Source of the DNA: Novipirellula artificiosorum
Lineage (GTDB): Bacteria > Planctomycetota > Planctomycetia > Pirellulales > Pirellulaceae
NCBI RefSeq assembly: GCF_007860135.1
Contig: NZ_SJPV01000012.1
Span: 62,001 to 126,000, forward strand
Direction: 5' to 3'
DNA: 64,000 nucleotides
Shown piece by piece: positions 9,167 to 18,521 of this stretch. Position numbers and translations under genes: made by a program. Position 1 is the first letter of the stretch. The number at the start of each line of letters is the position of its first letter. The notes under the pieces were generated by a model, which was given only the letters and a program-made list of their open reading frames with translations, was not told the DNA's origin and searched no databases.

Positions 9167-10567
9167 TTACCGAGTTGTCCGTGGGGCGCTGAGCCACTCG
9201 TTAAGTTGGGCCGTCAGCGTTGTAACCAGCTCAGGATGTTCGCCGATGACGTTTCGCTGCTCATTCGGATCGGATTCGACGTCAAACAACTCCACAGGCT
9301 TTCCGTCGAGAGCGAGCAACTTCCATTTGCCTCGCTTTGCGACTTCGGTCGCATACGGTTTGGGTTTCGGATCGTGGCGTTGAATCTTCTTATAGAGGTC
9401 GAGTTGCCAGAAGACCGTGCCCCGCAGTTCGGCACTCGGCGGACGCGCGCCCTTCATGTGAGGCAACAGGCTTAGTCCATCGATCGGCAACGTTCCCGGC
9501 AAATCGACTCCGGCTGCTTCGCAGAATGTGGGCAGCAGATCATTCGTATGACCAAAAGCATCGGACGTTTGACCGGCTGGAATCGCCGCGGGCCACCGCA
9601 CCACCATCGGTACTCGCAGTCCCCCATCATGCAGGTCGGTCTTGCCACCCTTTAGCTCTCCGATGAAGCCTTCGTAGGCTGCTCCGTTATCACTGGTGAA
9701 GAGGATGAGTGTGTTGTCCGCGATTCCCAGTTCATCAAGCTTGTTGAGGATCTGGCCTACTTTGGCGTCCATGTGCCCGACCATCGAGCGGAAGCAATGC
9801 TGATCCTCGCTGATGCCCTCCGCTTGATTACCCGACCAATGCGGCTCCGGAGCAGGTTCATAGGGTTTATGGGGAACCAGCCACCACAAGTTGATAAAGA
9901 ATGGCTTCGGATCGGCAGCTAGTTTTTCGATCAACTCGATCGCAAAGTCGCCGTTTGCATCGGTTAAGTGTTTTGAAAAGTACGGATCATCTTCGCTGAC
10001 ATGCTGGTCGTTGCGGAGGAGCACTGTTCCGCCCTGTCGAAAGAGCGTTCGTTCTTGCCCCATACGGCCGCGAACAGGTTGTTGCTCAATCTGCGTTTGA
10101 TAGAAGTCGAGCCCGTGCTGACGCGGTCCGGGTTGATTGCCCAGCCGCCTCCCCTGTGCATCGACATGCAGGCCACCCAGATGCCACTTGCCCACGTGTG
10201 CGGTGTTGTAGCCAGCCTCCTTGAGAAGTTCGGCAACGGTCGTCGCCGACTCGGGCAGCCAACGATCCACATCATTGAAGTGCTTCGTGATACCAAATCG
10301 CAGGGGATATCGACCGGTCAACACCGAGGCTCGAGTCGGTGAGCAGACCGCCGAGGCGGCATAGAAACGCGTGAACTGCGTCCCCTCCTTCGCGAGACGA
10401 TCAAGGTTAGGTGTTTTGACGGCGGGACTGCCGAAACAAGACAGATCTCCGCAACCAAGGTCGTCTGCCAACAGTAAAATGATGTTGGGCTTCTGGTCGG
10501 CGTTTGCAAATCCCGCCACGCCATGCAGCATGAGTAGCATCCTCATGCATTTTAGTATTATCCGCAT
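9167..10567 (-). CDS. Secreted S1-family sulfatase
   Basis: The 466-residue product has a leader ending near FANAD and then PNIILLLADDLGCGD with the metal-binding Asp pair. CSPTR has Cys75 as the formylglycine precursor, followed by ASVLTGRYPLRFGI. GKWHLGG, FTSDNGAAY and KGGKTDLHDGGLRVPMVVRWP complete the S1 active-site set. Length is typical of a single-domain sulfatase. A cluster of Met codons (residues 1, 8, 10 and 13) makes the exact start uncertain. Upstream, at 10642-10914, lies the decayed tail of another sulfatase. The 273 bases between this gene and the GH29 gene at 8893 contain no gene or clear signal that I can see. Confidence 0.9.
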   Translation of the reverse strand: MRIILKCMRMLLMLHGVAGFANADQKPNIILLLADDLGCGDLSCFGSPAVKTPNLDRLAKEGTQFTRFYAASAVCSPTRASVLTGRYPLRFGITKHFNDVDRWLPESATTVAELLKEAGYNTAHVGKWHLGGLHVDAQGRRLGNQPGPRQHGLDFYQTQIEQQPVRGRMGQERTLFRQGGTVLLRNDQHVSEDDPYFSKHLTDANGDFAIELIEKLAADPKPFFINLWWLVPHKPYEPAPEPHWSGNQAEGISEDQHCFRSMVGHMDAKVGQILNKLDELGIADNTLILFTSDNGAAYEGFIGELKGGKTDLHDGGLRVPMVVRWPAAIPAGQTSDAFGHTNDLLPTFCEAAGVDLPGTLPIDGLSLLPHMKGARPPSAELRGTVFWQLDLYKKIQRHDPKPKPYATEVAKRGKWKLLALDGKPVELFDVESDPNEQRNVIGEHPELVTTLTAQLNEWLSAPRTTR

Positions 10568-10641
10568 TCAAATTAGCCTGTTCGTTGTTCACCGAGACCC
10601 GACGCGCAATAACAACTTGCATGAATCATGGGGCAGGTAAG

Positions 10642-10914
10642 TCAATCGTTTCGCTTCCCGCCTCGTGCAAGTTTCGGTCGCTTGCTCTTCCACCTCTCCT
10701 GGGGGCCTTCCTCTTGAATTGCCTTCCAATAATTGAAAAGCTCTTTCTTCATCTCTTCGGTCTTCTCCGGCATTGAGGCAGCGAGGTCGTTTTATTCTTC
10801 CAGTCTTTGTGGATCTCATAGAGTTAAAACTCCGTCATTGTATCATTTCCGACGAACTTCCAGTTCCCGATCCACATTGCGACGCGGGGCAATCGGTGGC
10901 GTCCCTCTTCCCGT
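10642..10914 (-). pseudogene. Decayed C-terminal end of a sulfatase
   Basis: This segment aligns by eye with the last 90 codons of the intact sulfatase at 20748-22124. Translated on the - strand it gives GNWKFVGNDTMTEF, a stop, LYEIHKDWK, then after a frameshift MPEKTEEMKKELFNYWKAI and WKSKRPKLARGGK before a final stop at 10642. The intact relative reads GDWKIVGNDTLTEFQLYEIQ and ends QKPSRGGKLSY. An in-frame stop, a frameshift and the loss of the formylglycine region show that it is dead. It is separated by 74 bases from the start of the intact sulfatase at 9167-10567. Confidence 0.8.
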
Positions 10915-11001
10915 TCTTTATCAAAGCCAAGGCACTGAATGTCCATGGTTGCTTAGCAAATGGCCTCATTCTGAAGTCATGATGTCAATGTGCTTTAGAA
11001 A

Positions 11002-11172
11002 CTAACCACCAAGTTTGTAGCTTCCCCATCCAAACGTCAACACCACACCTTGCAGTGGCGACTCCATGATGATCCCTTTTTGCGTCGCGAGGTCAACGAG
11101 AGTGATGACCACTTACGCGTGCAAACTTGTCACCAGGAGAATCGCGATGAGAAACGATCGAATGATCGTCAT
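11002..11172 (-). pseudogene. Remnant of an exported protein: signal peptide followed by a stop, and a possible tail
   Basis: On the - strand from 11172 the reading MTIIRSFLIAILLVTSLHA is a good signal peptide, but it meets a stop codon at 11113-11115, right where cleavage would fall. Further down, a frame ending at 11002 reads MESPLQGVVLTFGWGSYKLGG. I interpret these as the two ends of a secreted-protein gene whose body was deleted. The parent family cannot be recognised. The rest of 10915-11249 shows nothing I can assign. Confidence 0.35.
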
Positions 11173-11249
11173 GGGTGGATTTGTGGTAGGAGCTGCCAAT
11201 TTGCAGGGAGGGGCCATAACAGAAGCAACAAGCAGTTTTGCGCACGAAG

Positions 11250-12401
11250 TTAATGTAGACGCTCGATAAGCATTTGAGCGATTTCGGCGTTGTTGTTATC
11301 TTGCATCAGCAGGTGTGAGTTCCCTTGGATGCCAAGTTTTGGTAGCCAAATCACCTCGCCTTTGCCACCTGCGGCGCGTATCTGCTTGGCCATCGTCTCG
11401 CTGGCTTCGTAACGCCCTGCCATGGGACGTAGATTGAAATTGTCGCCATAGACACCAATGAAATGCTTGTCGGCGAAATGTATGCTGATGTCATCGGGGT
11501 CGGTTGGTGAGCCGGTCACTTCGATGGCTACGATTGACTTAACAAGATCAGGCCGCAGACGCGTGGCTTCGAAACCGGTGGGGCCGGAGGCGGAATGAAT
11601 GACCAGTGTCGCAGGGCCAACTCTTTCTAGTAAATGAATCAACGCTTTTACTTTTGGATTGCTGCGGGCTGCCTTGCCGTTGCCTCGGTCGACCGTACCT
11701 CCTCGACCCCCGCGTCCGCGCCGTCCGATAGGCGTTGCCGAATCAGTCGCTCCGCCTCGACCGCCACTTCGCCCAGCGAAACCGCCGCCAGCGTCCCCGC
11801 CCCGTCCACCTCCGGCACTGATCACAGGTGTCATCGAAGCATGGAACTGGGAGATGTGCTGGACAGGAAAGCGAGTGTTCTCCGCCGGTACTCCTGGTTC
11901 CGGGCCTATGCCCCAGCGTCGCCATGTGCTTTCGTTAGCCCACAACATAATGTTGGGGAGTTCGCTCACGTCAGCAGCTCCCGACTTGACTTCGTTGAAC
12001 TTGCCAATTTCGAATCCTGAGATTGCATTGTATGGATCATCGAAGACGTAGACAGGAAAACCCGCCTTCGCGAATATCGAAGCCCATCCATCGCGACCAT
12101 CGGGGGTGCTCAAATAGAGATACGATGTCAGCCCCATGCCGGGTATCATGACGACCGGCAACTTGCCTTTGCTCTTTTCAGCCGGAGGGATTAAGTAGTG
12201 AACGGGAGCTTGACCGGCAATTTGAGTTTGCGTTCCTCCCCCACCAGAACGTCCGCCTGCAGGCATCTCGACGGCATGCCCACCGACGAACATGATGCCC
12301 ATCTTGGACAAGACTAGCGGCTGAGTGGCGTTTTGATCCGCCCGTAAAACGGTAGGAAACAGAAAAGTCAAAACGGCGAGAACAATTGCAGTGTTTTTCA
12401 T
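11250..12401 (-). CDS. Secreted alpha/beta hydrolase with a Gly/Arg-rich insertion
   Basis: The 383-residue product has a signal peptide (to about residue 22). LPVVMIPGMGLTSYLY is the oxyanion-hole strand of an alpha/beta hydrolase, VIHSASGPTG carries the probable nucleophile Ser in a modified GxSxG-like elbow (HSASG), and GNSHLLMQD near the end supplies the catalytic His. The substrate is unknown; esterase activity is the default guess. Between about residues 195 and 250 there is a low-complexity Gly/Arg stretch (GGGRGGDAGGGFAGRSGGRGG and similar). The same composition occurs in the EF-hand protein at 17836, so the insertion may be a local lineage habit. It sits downstream of the PPC/DUF1501/DUF1549 genes on the same strand, 36 bases below the PPC gene. 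Confidence 0.8.
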   Translation of the reverse strand: MKNTAIVLAVLTFLFPTVLRADQNATQPLVLSKMGIMFVGGHAVEMPAGGRSGGGGTQTQIAGQAPVHYLIPPAEKSKGKLPVVMIPGMGLTSYLYLSTPDGRDGWASIFAKAGFPVYVFDDPYNAISGFEIGKFNEVKSGAADVSELPNIMLWANESTWRRWGIGPEPGVPAENTRFPVQHISQFHASMTPVISAGGGRGGDAGGGFAGRSGGRGGATDSATPIGRRGRGGRGGTVDRGNGKAARSNPKVKALIHLLERVGPATLVIHSASGPTGFEATRLRPDLVKSIVAIEVTGSPTDPDDISIHFADKHFIGVYGDNFNLRPMAGRYEASETMAKQIRAAGGKGEVIWLPKLGIQGNSHLLMQDNNNAEIAQMLIERLH

Positions 12402-12437
12402 CGGGTTCGTTCTTTAGGTAGATTTCAAAATGTGTTC

Positions 12438-14717
12438 TTAGTCTGCCACGATCTCAAATGGGATCGCGGGCAAGGTATTCAATAAGATGCGTCGATTCTT
12501 TCGCTGCTCTTTTCCCTTTCCAGAATCCTCGCTCGTCTTGGCAGCGTAAACGTTGACGATCAGGTTTCCTTGGAGTCCGGACTGTGCCGATTGCTCGCTG
12601 CGCAGGATCATGTTTCCTCGCCAGTAACCCAGTGTTGTCGATTGGATGGAAATCCCCTCAGGCGGATCACTTAGTTCGAGTTGGATCTCGCCAAACGCCG
12701 ATCGACTTGGCACACTTATGGGCACTTCGACCGTTCCGCCATCTGGGATTTGCACAAGCTCGTCACCAAGAACATTCATTAGTGGCAGGCTTGATGACCC
12801 CGTCACTGCAACGAGCAACTCTTTCGCGGTCACGAGATGGCGATTGGCGAACGCTTGCATCTGATCATCGGCTGGAACAGCACGACGGACGAGCTCATAA
12901 CCATCTGCTATTGACCTCCCTTCAATCACCAAGCTCTGCGGCTTGCCGGCGTATTCTTCTGGGCCCGTCAGTGTCAGTCGAATCACATCTTGACCGGCTG
13001 GAATCCGTCCGCCTCTCAACGAGTAGCCTGGTGGTGGATCGACAAGCGTCAGCAAAATTTCGTCAGCGAAGCCGTCTCTGCGCACCGTGTATACCGTGAT
13101 CGGAACATTTGATCCGGCACGAGCGTTGATGCTTGATGGTACGACTCGCAATTCGAAATCCGGCTGTTGTTGGTTGATGTGCAAGCGATAACCATACTCC
13201 GGCCCACCCTTCTGTTGCAAATCGCCCAAAGAGAGATAGTACAATCCGTCGGCTGGTATCTCGAAGCTGACTCGCGCGTCGGCATGGTGTGTGACCAAAC
13301 CAGCGGCCCGGTCTTCGTAGTCGTCATTGAACGCCAGTTGGTCGCCTGAGGCCGATGTAAGTTTGAGTGCCGAATCGAGCGGTGATCCGAGCCGGCGGGC
13401 CTTCACTTCTGCGACGATGTTGTCACCAGCGCGGCCCTCGAAGCAAAACATGTCCACGTCGCCTGGTGAAGCAATGCGACCATTGACGATCACCGGCATT
13501 GTGACAGGTTCAGCATGCCCCAATTCATTGTTCGGCTCCGTTTCAGAACATTCAGGAAGAGTGTCTACCGCGAACGGCAATCGGTTCGAGAGTCGTTTGC
13601 CATCGCGTACCGAAATGGAATGGATTCCCGACGCTTTGAATGTCTTGAATTCAGTCCGCATCGGTAGATTCCAGCCTGAGAACTCGACACGTGTTGCCAC
13701 TTCTGCTTGTCCCCCCAAGGGAAAGATGCTCGTAAAAAATGGCAACTCGCCGATGTCGAATCGATACACAAAGTCTTCACGACCACGATAAAGTGCGTCA
13801 CGAATCTCGACGATATACTGGCCGTCTTTGGGGATCTCGCAGTAGAGCACGGGATCGGGATGGAGATGGAAGTCGTCCTGAAAAGCGATCCTCCTCCCGT
13901 CGGCATCGTATATCGCGACGACCGCTTGAAACCAACCGGGAACGGCGTCTGAAAGATAAGGGATCAAGCGGCGTGCACTGACATTAACGACCAATTGCTC
14001 TCCTTGGCGTGCATGGAAGCGATACCGATCTGCATCTCCCGGTAAGATTTGGCCGTTGACGATCGTAGGTAGAGTAATGTCCGTGGGTAACTCGGCTTCA
14101 ATCTCAACCGGACTTGTACCTGGATCGGGTCTTGTGTTTTGTTGTTTCTTTCTGCCGCGTCCACCGCGCGACTCGCTCGCTGTCACCGCTAAATTCCTGC
14201 CTGACAACTCGGTCGTTTCGGCAAGTTGATCGATGCAAAAGACCATCGGGTTGGTCAGCCCTTGTTCCGTTAGCAATCTCATTTCGCGATTCCCGATGTC
14301 TGCACCGGAGGAAATCGTCACCTGAAGCGTCACCGTTTCAACCAGTGCCGAGGCGGAGGATCTTCGGATGGAGAATGTCGCGAGCCGTTGGCGCAATTCG
14401 GTAAGCGCTGCTTCATCCTCAGCGGTCTTGATGTTCTTTCGCAGTTCCCCCATGCGGTTCTGTATCTCTTTGAACTGTCCTTGATTCAGTGGCCGAATGT
14501 GCTCGATTACTTCCGCCTCAATTCCATCGCCCGAGATGTGTACCGCCGTCGCACCATCCAAATGTTGGCCACCGAGCAGAACTTGAAAGGTCGTTCCTAG
14601 TCTGCCGCCAGCGGGATAGACGTACCCGATGTGCGGATCATCTTGCTGGGCCTGTGCCCCAATTGGAAACGTCAAAGTGACCATTAGCGCCAGACAAATT
14701 GATGGATTGGTTTTCAC
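12438..14717 (-). CDS. Large exported protein with PPC (pre-peptidase C-terminal) domains
   Basis: The product is about 759 residues. I start it at GTG 14717 rather than ATG 14735 because AAGGAGG lies just before that GTG at good spacing, and the protein then begins directly with a signal peptide (MKTNPSICLALMVTLTFPIG). PHIGYVYPAGGRLGTTFQV near the N-terminus and PFFTSIFPLGGQAEVATRVEF in the middle look like IPT/TIG-type sandwiches. Each is followed by or near a PPC domain: NGQILPGDADRYRFHARQGE and ETEPNNELGHAEP...GDVDMFCFEGRAGDN. Such proteins occur widely in planctomycetes beside DUF1501 and DUF1549/DUF1553 genes and their function is unknown; a structural or binding role at the cell surface is inferred. 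The ribosome site overlaps the DUF1501 stop codon, suggesting coupled translation. Confidence 0.85.
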   Translation of the reverse strand: MKTNPSICLALMVTLTFPIGAQAQQDDPHIGYVYPAGGRLGTTFQVLLGGQHLDGATAVHISGDGIEAEVIEHIRPLNQGQFKEIQNRMGELRKNIKTAEDEAALTELRQRLATFSIRRSSASALVETVTLQVTISSGADIGNREMRLLTEQGLTNPMVFCIDQLAETTELSGRNLAVTASESRGGRGRKKQQNTRPDPGTSPVEIEAELPTDITLPTIVNGQILPGDADRYRFHARQGEQLVVNVSARRLIPYLSDAVPGWFQAVVAIYDADGRRIAFQDDFHLHPDPVLYCEIPKDGQYIVEIRDALYRGREDFVYRFDIGELPFFTSIFPLGGQAEVATRVEFSGWNLPMRTEFKTFKASGIHSISVRDGKRLSNRLPFAVDTLPECSETEPNNELGHAEPVTMPVIVNGRIASPGDVDMFCFEGRAGDNIVAEVKARRLGSPLDSALKLTSASGDQLAFNDDYEDRAAGLVTHHADARVSFEIPADGLYYLSLGDLQQKGGPEYGYRLHINQQQPDFELRVVPSSINARAGSNVPITVYTVRRDGFADEILLTLVDPPPGYSLRGGRIPAGQDVIRLTLTGPEEYAGKPQSLVIEGRSIADGYELVRRAVPADDQMQAFANRHLVTAKELLVAVTGSSSLPLMNVLGDELVQIPDGGTVEVPISVPSRSAFGEIQLELSDPPEGISIQSTTLGYWRGNMILRSEQSAQSGLQGNLIVNVYAAKTSEDSGKGKEQRKNRRILLNTLPAIPFEIVAD

Positions 14718-14731
14718 ACGATCACCCTCCT

Positions 14732-16063
14732 TCATATAATTTCAGTTAGAAGCCCACCCATCGGAACACCCTCTTCGGCGGTCGGTGTTGCGTGAACGGT
14801 CTTGCCAAGAGGATGCGGCAACTTTTCGAGCGGATTGATGCAAAGCCGCTGGTAAATACTGCCGATCAAGTCACACGGATACACTGGGCGATCCTTCACC
14901 GTTTCGCCTCTTGCATCAGAGCTGCCGACAAGCTGGCCGCCCTTAAAGCCGCCGCCGGCAACCAGCGCAGAAAAAGCACTTCCCCAGTGACCGCGACCTC
15001 CGTTGTAGGGCGGTTCCCATTGGATCTTTGGCGTCCTGCCGAACTCGCCCGACCACCACACAATGGTGCTGTCAAGCAATCCACGCTCCGATAGATCCTT
15101 TAGCAAGGTGGCCATTGCTTGATCCATCTCAGGCAATTTCTGCCGCAAGGTCGTAAAGTTGTTCTTATGGGTGTCCCAACCTTCGTAGTTGATTGTGATG
15201 AATCGGACGCCTTGTTCGACGAGTCTTCGAGCTGCCAAACACGACTGGCCAAACGTATTGCGTCCATAGCTTTCTCGCAGCTCATCCGATTCCTGAGCGA
15301 GATCAAATACGGCTGCACCGTCACCGAGAATCAACGAGTAAGCTTCGTTCTCGCACTTCTTCAAGGCTGCGAGTTTCGGGCTTCTTGGCATCGCCTTACT
15401 GAGCATGTCGAGATTGTGCATCAATTCTCGACGCTCTTTCTGCCGACGTTCCGAAATTCCCTCGACCACGACGCCTTCAACTGCAAACGGATCTTGCGCC
15501 GGATCGCCACCTGTGACCAGTGGCTTGTATCGCTGGCCTAGAAATCCTGCTTCAGAGAAACGGCCCAGCCTTTTTGTTAGGACGGTATACGGCGGAATCA
15601 TGCCCTGATAGCCAGCGCGATAGCCTTTGAAGTAGGAAACCACCGAACCGACCGAAGGATACGAAACAGAATCACCTGGCATCCGTCCGGTCTGGACGAG
15701 GTAAGTTCCCGTCTCATGCGCGTTGATCCCGTGCGTCATGCTGCGGATGATCGAGTACTTATCGGCCTGTTTCGCTAGCTCCGGCAGTAGTTCGCAGATC
15801 CGAATTCCCGGAACATTCGTCTCAATCGGTTTTGAAAACGGCCCGCAATAGTCGCTCCCTGCCTCGGGTTTGGGATCGAACGTATCCAGGTGCGATGCAC
15901 CGCCCCACATCCAAATTTGGATGACCGATTTGGCGGTTCCCGTCTTGGAACGGGCTGCTGAAGCGGAAGAGCAAAAGTGATTGGCAAGCGGCAGCCCTGG
16001 GACCGAGCAGAGCCCGCTACGCAAAAAACCTCGGCGAGAGATGGAAGTCGGTTCATGTTTCAT
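14732..16063 (-). CDS. DUF1501 protein with a Tat leader
   Basis: The 443-residue product begins MKHEPTSISRRGFLRSG, a twin-arginine leader. It then shows the DUF1501 landmarks IQIWMWGGASHLDTFDPKPEAG, GIRICELLPELAKQADKYSIIRSMTHG, HETGTYLVQTG, FITINYEGWDTH, WWSGEFGRTPKI and a late GRGHWGSAFSALVAGGGF. The fold belongs to the alkaline phosphatase superfamily, so it is a distant relative of the sulfatases here but lacks the CxPSR site. Its biochemical role is not established. It lies between DUF1549/DUF1553 (46 bases upstream) and the PPC protein, the usual planctomycete trio. Tat export suggests it folds or binds its metal in the cytoplasm. Confidence 0.93.
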   Translation of the reverse strand: MKHEPTSISRRGFLRSGLCSVPGLPLANHFCSSASAARSKTGTAKSVIQIWMWGGASHLDTFDPKPEAGSDYCGPFSKPIETNVPGIRICELLPELAKQADKYSIIRSMTHGINAHETGTYLVQTGRMPGDSVSYPSVGSVVSYFKGYRAGYQGMIPPYTVLTKRLGRFSEAGFLGQRYKPLVTGGDPAQDPFAVEGVVVEGISERRQKERRELMHNLDMLSKAMPRSPKLAALKKCENEAYSLILGDGAAVFDLAQESDELRESYGRNTFGQSCLAARRLVEQGVRFITINYEGWDTHKNNFTTLRQKLPEMDQAMATLLKDLSERGLLDSTIVWWSGEFGRTPKIQWEPPYNGGRGHWGSAFSALVAGGGFKGGQLVGSSDARGETVKDRPVYPCDLIGSIYQRLCINPLEKLPHPLGKTVHATPTAEEGVPMGGLLTEII

Positions 16064-16109
16064 CGATGTGTTCCATAAACTTTGAATGACGATGCGAACG
16101 GACGGTCCC

Positions 16110-17783
16110 CTAATGTCGGTACAAGAACTCGGGTGTATTGATTAGAGACAACATCAGGTCGACCATCGCTTCATTACCTTGTGCTTCCGCTTCACTGGTG
16201 TACTTGCGGATGACTTCCAATTCATGAGACGTTGGGTATCGTGAAAGCAAGGATAGGTACACGTCAGTGACGTCTGCTTGTGCAGATTGCGGTGCTGCGA
16301 CCGACCTTCGTACGCGTCTGCCAAATCGAGGCGATGTTGCACTGGTTTGCGGGTTCCATCGGCTTTCAAGCTTGTCCAGAAGATGACTGGAGTTGAGAAG
16401 ATGAAGCATTTGTTCTGCTGTCGGTGCATTGTTCCGTTCCAACTCAAAACCGGTATCACGCGCCGGGCGTCCAAACAGTTCAAGAAAGGGACTCGTGATG
16501 CTGGCATCAGGGAGTGCAATCGAAGGTTGGTCACCAGGGATGAATGTCCATGGTTCTGGAATCAAGCTTTTGTAAGTCTCCGAAGTGCCCGTGATCCGAC
16601 AGATTGCATCAATCAATACTTCGGCATCGAGGCGACGAATCGGGTAGTGTGCGAAGTTCCTCTCTGCTTCGGGGCGATCGGTCGTTGGGATGCAGGATCG
16701 CTGGTAGGTTGCCGAATTGAGGATCAAACGGAAGAGATGTTTTATGTCGTACTCGGATTTCACCAATTCGCATTGAAGCAACGAAAGTAGTTCACGATTT
16801 GACGGTGGATTACTTCTGCGGATGTCATCCGGTTCGTGGATGATGCCGATGCCGAGCAGCCAATACCAGACGCGGTTGACAATGCTTCCCGTAAACCAGG
16901 GGTTTTCAGCACGGACTAACCAATCGGCGAACACCTGGCGATGATCCACCATGGGTAACAGATCGACACGCGTGCCATCGGGAAAGCTTGCACTCGTCGG
17001 TCGTCCCCCAGCACTTTCAATCGACGCGTCCAAAAGATTAACGAAGACGATTTCCTCTTTCCACTCGGCCGTACTCTTCCTCTGGATCCCTTCGAAGAAG
17101 ACAGCCATTTCCGATAAGCGTTTAGATGGCCAGGCGTCCGCACGCGTTCCCATGAAGGTAAGCGCAACCGCAGCGGCGATGGTCTCGGGTTTATTGTCTC
17201 GAACCGCTCGATAAAAGTTGACTTCGGGATTTCGGAAGTTGCTGCCGTTGGCAGTGAGCAACTCACGCACAAACTGGTCATACGGTTTGTTCTGTCGGAT
17301 GCTGTCTCGGATCCAACGATGGTAGGCTTGTACCGCGTTGGGCCAGAGATTGATCGGAAACTCGGATCTGACTCGTAGCAGATCGCACCATTTCATCGCC
17401 CAATAGTCAGCGAACTTATCACGTTCCAAAAGACGGTCGATCAGCAAGCGACGCTTGTTAATGTTTCTATCTTCCAGAAAGCCCTTCACTTCTTCCGCAG
17501 TCGGCAAGGTTCCGATGACATCCAAATAGACCCGCCGCACAAAGACACTATCTGAACAAGTCGCAGCGGCCCGAATATCTAGCGATTCAAGCTTGGCAAG
17601 AATCGGCTCATCGACTCGGCAAGCACGAGATACATGCGAATTGCTCTCGAACAACGCGATCAACATTCGATTGCCGCTGACTTTTTGAATCGTCACAGAG
17701 GGTTCATCTGCGAAACCCAAATGGGATAGCGAAAGCAGCAGCGTGGACAATAGAACGCAGTGGATGACGGATGGTCTGGACAC
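16110..17783 (-). CDS. DUF1549/DUF1553 protein without a cytochrome domain
   Basis: The 557-residue product starts at a GTG preceded by AGGAGAG. It has a signal peptide (SVIHCVLLSTLLLSLSHLGFAD). A DUF1549 part follows with VFVRRVYLDVIGTLPTAEEV, RLLIDRLLERDKFADYWAMKWCDLLRVRSE, YDQFVRELLTANGSN and TFMGTRADAWP. A DUF1553 part follows with FADWLVRAENPWFTGSIVNRVWYWLLGIGI, NREL, SATYQRS, NFAHYPIRRLDAEVLIDA and, at the end, NTPEFLYRH. Many relatives carry an N-terminal cytochrome c (PSCyt1) domain; I see no CxxCH motif, so this is the heme-free form. The function is unknown in general. It is the first gene of the trio with DUF1501 and the PPC protein. Confidence 0.92.
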   Translation of the reverse strand: MSRPSVIHCVLLSTLLLSLSHLGFADEPSVTIQKVSGNRMLIALFESNSHVSRACRVDEPILAKLESLDIRAAATCSDSVFVRRVYLDVIGTLPTAEEVKGFLEDRNINKRRLLIDRLLERDKFADYWAMKWCDLLRVRSEFPINLWPNAVQAYHRWIRDSIRQNKPYDQFVRELLTANGSNFRNPEVNFYRAVRDNKPETIAAAVALTFMGTRADAWPSKRLSEMAVFFEGIQRKSTAEWKEEIVFVNLLDASIESAGGRPTSASFPDGTRVDLLPMVDHRQVFADWLVRAENPWFTGSIVNRVWYWLLGIGIIHEPDDIRRSNPPSNRELLSLLQCELVKSEYDIKHLFRLILNSATYQRSCIPTTDRPEAERNFAHYPIRRLDAEVLIDAICRITGTSETYKSLIPEPWTFIPGDQPSIALPDASITSPFLELFGRPARDTGFELERNNAPTAEQMLHLLNSSHLLDKLESRWNPQTSATSPRFGRRVRRSVAAPQSAQADVTDVYLSLLSRYPTSHELEVIRKYTSEAEAQGNEAMVDLMLSLINTPEFLYRH

Positions 17784-17835
17784 TTGCTCTCCTGTGTCAT
17801 GCAGAAATCGGAAAACGGTAACGGGCTAAAACGGG

Positions 17836-18309
17836 TCAGTTCGCTCGGCCTCTTCTTTTGCCGCCCGCTGCGCCACCCCCGCTACCTTTCCCGCCATCTG
17901 CTGCGCCGCCCGCCGCTGCACCTCGTTGGCCTTTGCCACCGGCAGCCGCTCCGCCCGCCTTACCCCTTCCACCGCCAGCACCTTGCATGCCTCGTTGATG
18001 TGCTGCCTTGATGGCCTCGGCTAATTCCCCTTGATTGAGCGATTTGTCGCCATTCTTGTCAAATTCCATGATCATTCGAGCTGCGATGGTAGCTGTATCT
18101 TCAATTGGCCCCCCTCGCCCACCTCGGACCGCTCCGCCTCTTCCTTTCCCCTTCTGATCGGCCTGGTCATCTGCCTGAGTGATTGTCGTCATTGCCAAGA
18201 CAGCAGCGAGTGCTGCCCCGCGGACAAGCGATTTCGCGAGCAAACCGCGATCGAGTTCTACGATCTGACGCAGTGCTTGTTCGAATGAATGATTGTGTCT
18301 TGTGGTCAT
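17836..18309 (-). CDS. Small EF-hand protein with a Gly/Ala/Arg-rich tail
   Basis: The 157-residue product has an N-terminal segment with a hydrophobic stretch (LVRGAALAAVLAMTTITQA) that could be a long signal peptide or membrane anchor. One EF-hand follows: IMEFDKNGDKSLNQGELAEAI around residues 80-100, with calcium ligands at D-K-N-G-D-K-S and the Glu at position 12. The last 50 residues are low-complexity Gly, Ala, Lys and Arg. The N-terminal 30 residues (HSFEQALRQIVELDRGL) come before the hydrophobic part, which is unusual for a plain signal peptide. It is the first gene of the leftward block and is divergent from the ECF sigma factor gene, so it is a candidate target of that sigma factor. 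Confidence 0.7.
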   Translation of the reverse strand: MTTRHNHSFEQALRQIVELDRGLLAKSLVRGAALAAVLAMTTITQADDQADQKGKGRGGAVRGGRGGPIEDTATIAARMIMEFDKNGDKSLNQGELAEAIKAAHQRGMQGAGGGRGKAGGAAAGGKGQRGAAAGGAADGGKGSGGGAAGGKRRGRAN

Positions 18310-18521
18310 GCTTTCGACTCTCTGTTAGAGGGGTCTGGTGATACCGATGCAACCGCACGAGCGATCTGCTGTTGTGGGTTGTCTTACAGGCGTTGATCAA
18401 TTGCCCGAAAAAAAACAACAAAAACCGACAACTGAAAAAGCGATAGAATTACAGAGTTTTCAGGTCCAATGTATCCGTCTGCGTAAGACAACGTTCGGAC
18501 AACCAACTGCGCGAGTCAGCC
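18310..18521. promoter_or_regulatory. Divergent intergenic region between the EF-hand gene and the ECF sigma gene
   Basis: The two flanking genes are transcribed outward from this 212-base gap, so it must hold promoters for both directions. It contains A-rich stretches (around 18408-18450) but no box pair that I can assign with confidence. It is the most likely place for an autoregulated ECF promoter. Confidence 0.35.
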
